Positions 5,599-6,718 of a stretch of DNA of 6,718 bases are shown here, piece after piece. The number at the start of each line of letters is the position of its first letter. Positions within the stretch are counted from its first letter, which is position 1. Below the pieces are notes generated by a model that saw nothing but the letters and a program-made list of their open reading frames with translations, was not told where the DNA came from and searched no databases. Both the position numbers and the translations under genes were made by a program. The stretch is from positions 1 to 6,718 of the forward strand of contig CAMQRG010000110.1 in assembly GCA_947036475.1 (NCBI GenBank), read 5' to 3'. The DNA is from an uncultured Clostridia bacterium (lineage in GTDB: Bacteria; Bacillota; Clostridia; Lachnospirales; Anaerotignaceae).

Positions 5599-5607
5599 TG
5601 ATATAAT
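5599..5607 (+). promoter_or_regulatory. Extended -10 promoter before the CmpB-like gene
   Basis: TGATATAAT combines a perfect -10 (TATAAT, 5602-5607) with the TGn extension. No good -35 is found 16-18 bp upstream, which is common for extended -10 promoters. Transcription would begin near 5614, about 26 nt before the TTG start. Confidence 0.6.
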
Positions 5608-5608
5608 A

Positions 5609-5633
5609 CCCCCATCTCGAAAGGAAATGGGGG
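5609..5633 (+). other. Hairpin at the start of the CmpB-like gene leader
   Basis: Arms CCCCCAT (5609-5615) and ATGGGGG (5627-5633) are exact complements and are followed by ATTCTTTTG. This could be a weak intrinsic terminator for the patatin transcript. It could also be a structure in readthrough mRNA that hides the AAGGA and GGGGG ribosome-binding sequences. Transcripts starting at the extended -10 promoter would lack most of the left arm, so the structure would act only on readthrough RNA. Confidence 0.45.
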
Positions 5634-5639
5634 ATTCTT

Positions 5640-6170
5640 TTGCGTAAAAACTGGCATTTTGTGGTTCTTATGTTTTTTGCTTATTCTGTGATTGGCTGGT
5701 GCTACGAAGTTTTTTTGGAAACTGTGGTGTACCGCTGGGGTTTTTCAAACAGAGGCTTTCTGTTTGGGCCATATTGTCCGGTTTATGGCTTTGGTGCGCT
5801 GCTCCTGCTGTTTTTTCTGCGTCCCCTGCAAAAAAAGCGGCTCCGCTGGCATGGCGTTCCGCTTTCCCCCCTGTTGGTTTTTGCAGGGACAATGTTTCTG
5901 ACGACTGCTGTGGAACTTTTGACAAGCTATATTCTGGAAGCCTTTACAGGCGGCTGGCTTTGGGATTATCATACATATGCCGTACAGTTTGACGGAAGGA
6001 TAGCGCTGAACCCGAGCATACGCTTCGGGCTTGGCGGCCTTCTGATAATATACGGTATACAGCCGTTTTTGGAAAAGGCGGCGGTAAAGATGGGAGAAAA
6101 ATTCTGCCGGAATTCCGCTTTTATCTTTGCCGCGCTTTTCCTTTTGGATTTTTGTTCGACTGTTTTTTAA
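5640..6170 (+). CDS. CmpB-type putative ABC transporter permease, multi-pass membrane protein
   Basis: A 176-aa integral membrane protein resembling the family annotated as putative ABC-transporter type IV (ABC_trans_CmpB). Despite the name its function is not established, and no ATPase partner is encoded nearby. Seen: GWCYEV (19-24), NRGFLFGPYCPVYGFGA (37-53), WDY (108-110) and the NPSIRFGLGG stretch (124-133), all characteristic of the family. Hydrophobic segments lie at about 5-25, 44-60, 76-100, 127-142 and 158-173. The start is TTG at 5640; the in-frame ATG at 5670 would cut the first membrane segment. The upstream ATG at 5627 is in another frame and stops after six codons. The gene probably has its own extended -10 promoter, and its stop codon overlaps the end of gdx on the other strand. 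Confidence 0.86.
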   Translation: MRKNWHFVVLMFFAYSVIGWCYEVFLETVVYRWGFSNRGFLFGPYCPVYGFGALLLLFFLRPLQKKRLRWHGVPLSPLLVFAGTMFLTTAVELLTSYILEAFTGGWLWDYHTYAVQFDGRIALNPSIRFGLGGLLIIYGIQPFLEKAAVKMGEKFCRNSAFIFAALFLLDFCSTVF

Positions 6171-6481
6171 GAAGTCAGTTTCAGGCCAAGTATCCCAATC
6201 AGTATAAACGCTAAAAATATTACGCGGTACAGGCTTAGCGGTTCATGGAATATGACTGCGCCGAACAGTATTGCGCCGGCTGCGCCGATGCCCGTCCAGA
6301 TTGCATATGATGTGCCGAGCGGCAGTGTTTTTGTCGCAAGGGACAGGAAATAAAAGCTGACAATCATGCCGCCAATTGTGACGGCGGAAGGCAGAAGTTT
6401 AGAAAAGCCTTCCGAAAATTTCAGGGCAGAAGACCATACGATTTCAAAAAGCCCCGCAATTGTCAGATATACCCATGGCAT
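6167..6481 (-). CDS. gdx: Guanidinium exporter, small multidrug resistance family (Gdx/SugE)
   Basis: A 104-aa, four-helix membrane protein of the small multidrug resistance family. It works as an antiparallel dimer exchanging guanidinium for protons. Seen: the membrane-embedded carboxylate E13 in GLFEIVW (10-16), W16, S42, Y59 and W62 in the PLGTSYAIWTGIGA stretch (54-67). These are the binding-site residues known for the guanidinium-selective subtype and sit at the same numbers as in Gdx-Clo. Helices are at about 3-21, 30-50, 56-76 and 84-101. The substrate call is strongly supported by the guanidine-I riboswitch upstream. Start: AAGGAGGTGATGG immediately precedes the ATG. It is a single-gene homodimer type, not a paired ykkC-ykkD system. 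It converges on the CmpB-like gene and overlaps it by four bases. Confidence 0.97.
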   Translation of the reverse strand: MPWVYLTIAGLFEIVWSSALKFSEGFSKLLPSAVTIGGMIVSFYFLSLATKTLPLGTSYAIWTGIGAAGAILFGAVIFHEPLSLYRVIFLAFILIGILGLKLTS

Positions 6482-6500
6482 ACCATCACCTCCTTTTTTG

Positions 6501-6549
6501 CAAAATAAAAAGCCCGAAAAATATCATGAGATATTCTCCCGGGCTTTTT
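6501..6549 (-). terminator. Riboswitch-controlled terminator of gdx
   Basis: On the minus strand, AAAAAGCCCG (6549-6540) pairs with CGGGCTTTTT (6516-6507), and AATATC (6535-6530) pairs inside with GATATT (6525-6520). A T-rich run ends near 6502. The GCCCG arm belongs to the last conserved block of the guanidine-I aptamer, so the two structures exclude each other: guanidine binding should favour readthrough into gdx. On the plus strand the same hairpin is followed by six T residues (6545-6550), so it can also stop transcription coming from the CmpB-like gene. Confidence 0.92.
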
Positions 6550-6622
6550 TCCCTCCGTGTCCGCGGCAGTGGGCCGCGTGTTTTCTCTTGGTCGCTGTCC
6601 GGCAGTGCCGCGGAACCCTAGA
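6535..6622 (-). ncRNA. Guanidine-I riboswitch (ykkC leader) aptamer
   Basis: Read on the minus strand, the region carries the hallmark blocks of the ykkC RNA in order. They are CTAGGGTTCCG (6621-6611), AAGAGAAAACACG (6589-6577), and the 3' block ACGGAGGG (6558-6551) followed by GCCCGGGAGA (6544-6535). A perfect P3-type stem pairs CGCGGC (6578-6573) with GCCGCG (6567-6562). Guanidine-I riboswitches bind free guanidinium and switch on detoxification or export genes. Here the aptamer lies between a consensus promoter and a terminator shared with its 3' end, directly before an exporter gene. Class I is called from the conserved blocks; classes II-IV lack them. Confidence 0.96.
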
Positions 6623-6639
6623 AAACGATGTGCAGGTAT

Positions 6640-6668
6640 ATTATATCCTGTTGTCTGTGAAGTGTCAA
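6640..6668 (-). promoter_or_regulatory. Consensus sigma-70 promoter of the gdx transcript
   Basis: On the minus strand: -35 TTGACA (6668-6663), 17-bp spacer, -10 TATAAT (6645-6640), a perfect match with ideal spacing. Transcription would start near 6633, about 11 nt before the aptamer. Such a strong promoter fits control at the riboswitch rather than at initiation. Confidence 0.94.
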
Positions 6669-6691
6669 GATAATAGAGGCAGAATTTCAAT

Positions 6692-6712
6692 GCACAGGGC
6701 AGCGTTCTGTGC
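6692..6712. repeat. Short inverted repeat at the window end
   Basis: GCACAG (6692-6697) and CTGTGC (6707-6712) are exact complements around a 9-nt loop, followed on the plus strand by GTTTTC up to the window edge. It might be a weak terminator or part of a longer structure cut by the boundary. It is too short to classify. Confidence 0.35.
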
Positions 6713-6718
6713 GTTTTC

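Noticed and set aside
5154..5657. Minus-strand frames opposite the patatin gene
   Set aside because: Proline/arginine-rich antisense frames without initiation signals, opposite a gene with intact catalytic motifs.
1..6718. CRISPR arrays, tRNA or rRNA genes, insertion sequences
   Set aside because: No regularly spaced direct repeats, cloverleaf-like sequence, rRNA core motifs or transposase frame were found on either strand.

Overview
The window looks like a chromosomal segment from a Firmicute of class Clostridia, most likely Lachnospiraceae-like. Three things point there: the conserved order rnpA-yidD-yidC-khpB(jag)-mnmE found near the Firmicute replication origin, strong AGGAGG ribosome-binding sites in front of most genes, and the protein sequences themselves (recognised by eye, no database search). 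Nothing in the sequence names a species.

Positions 1-2641 hold the RNA-processing and membrane-insertion block on the plus strand: rnpA (RNase P protein), yidD, yidC and khpB/jag, closed by a clear intrinsic terminator. yidC and khpB overlap by 8 nt. A 262-nt gap between yidD and yidC carries a perfect hairpin and a GC-rich multi-hairpin repeat. yidC appears to start at a TTG codon that overlaps a three-codon ATG-CTT-TGA reading frame.

Positions 2642-3300 break the usual khpB-mnmE adjacency. A small divergent module sits here: a 77-aa unrecognised protein on the minus strand and a 56-aa ribbon-helix-helix (Arc-type) DNA-binding protein on the plus strand. They share a promoter region in which GTGTCA half-sites overlap both -10 boxes. 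The inferred role is a small autoregulated cassette, possibly a remnant of a mobile element. A second copy of the GC-rich hairpin repeat precedes mnmE.

Positions 3310-6170 hold mnmE (tRNA wobble-uridine GTPase), a patatin-like serine hydrolase and a CmpB-type multi-pass membrane protein, all on the plus strand. mnmG and rsmG, the usual followers of mnmE, are not in the window.

Positions 6167-6668 hold, on the minus strand, a guanidinium exporter of the small multidrug resistance family (gdx/sugE). It has a complete control region: consensus promoter, guanidine-I (ykkC) riboswitch, and a terminator that shares its 5' arm with the aptamer. This gene is convergent with the CmpB-like gene and overlaps it by four bases.
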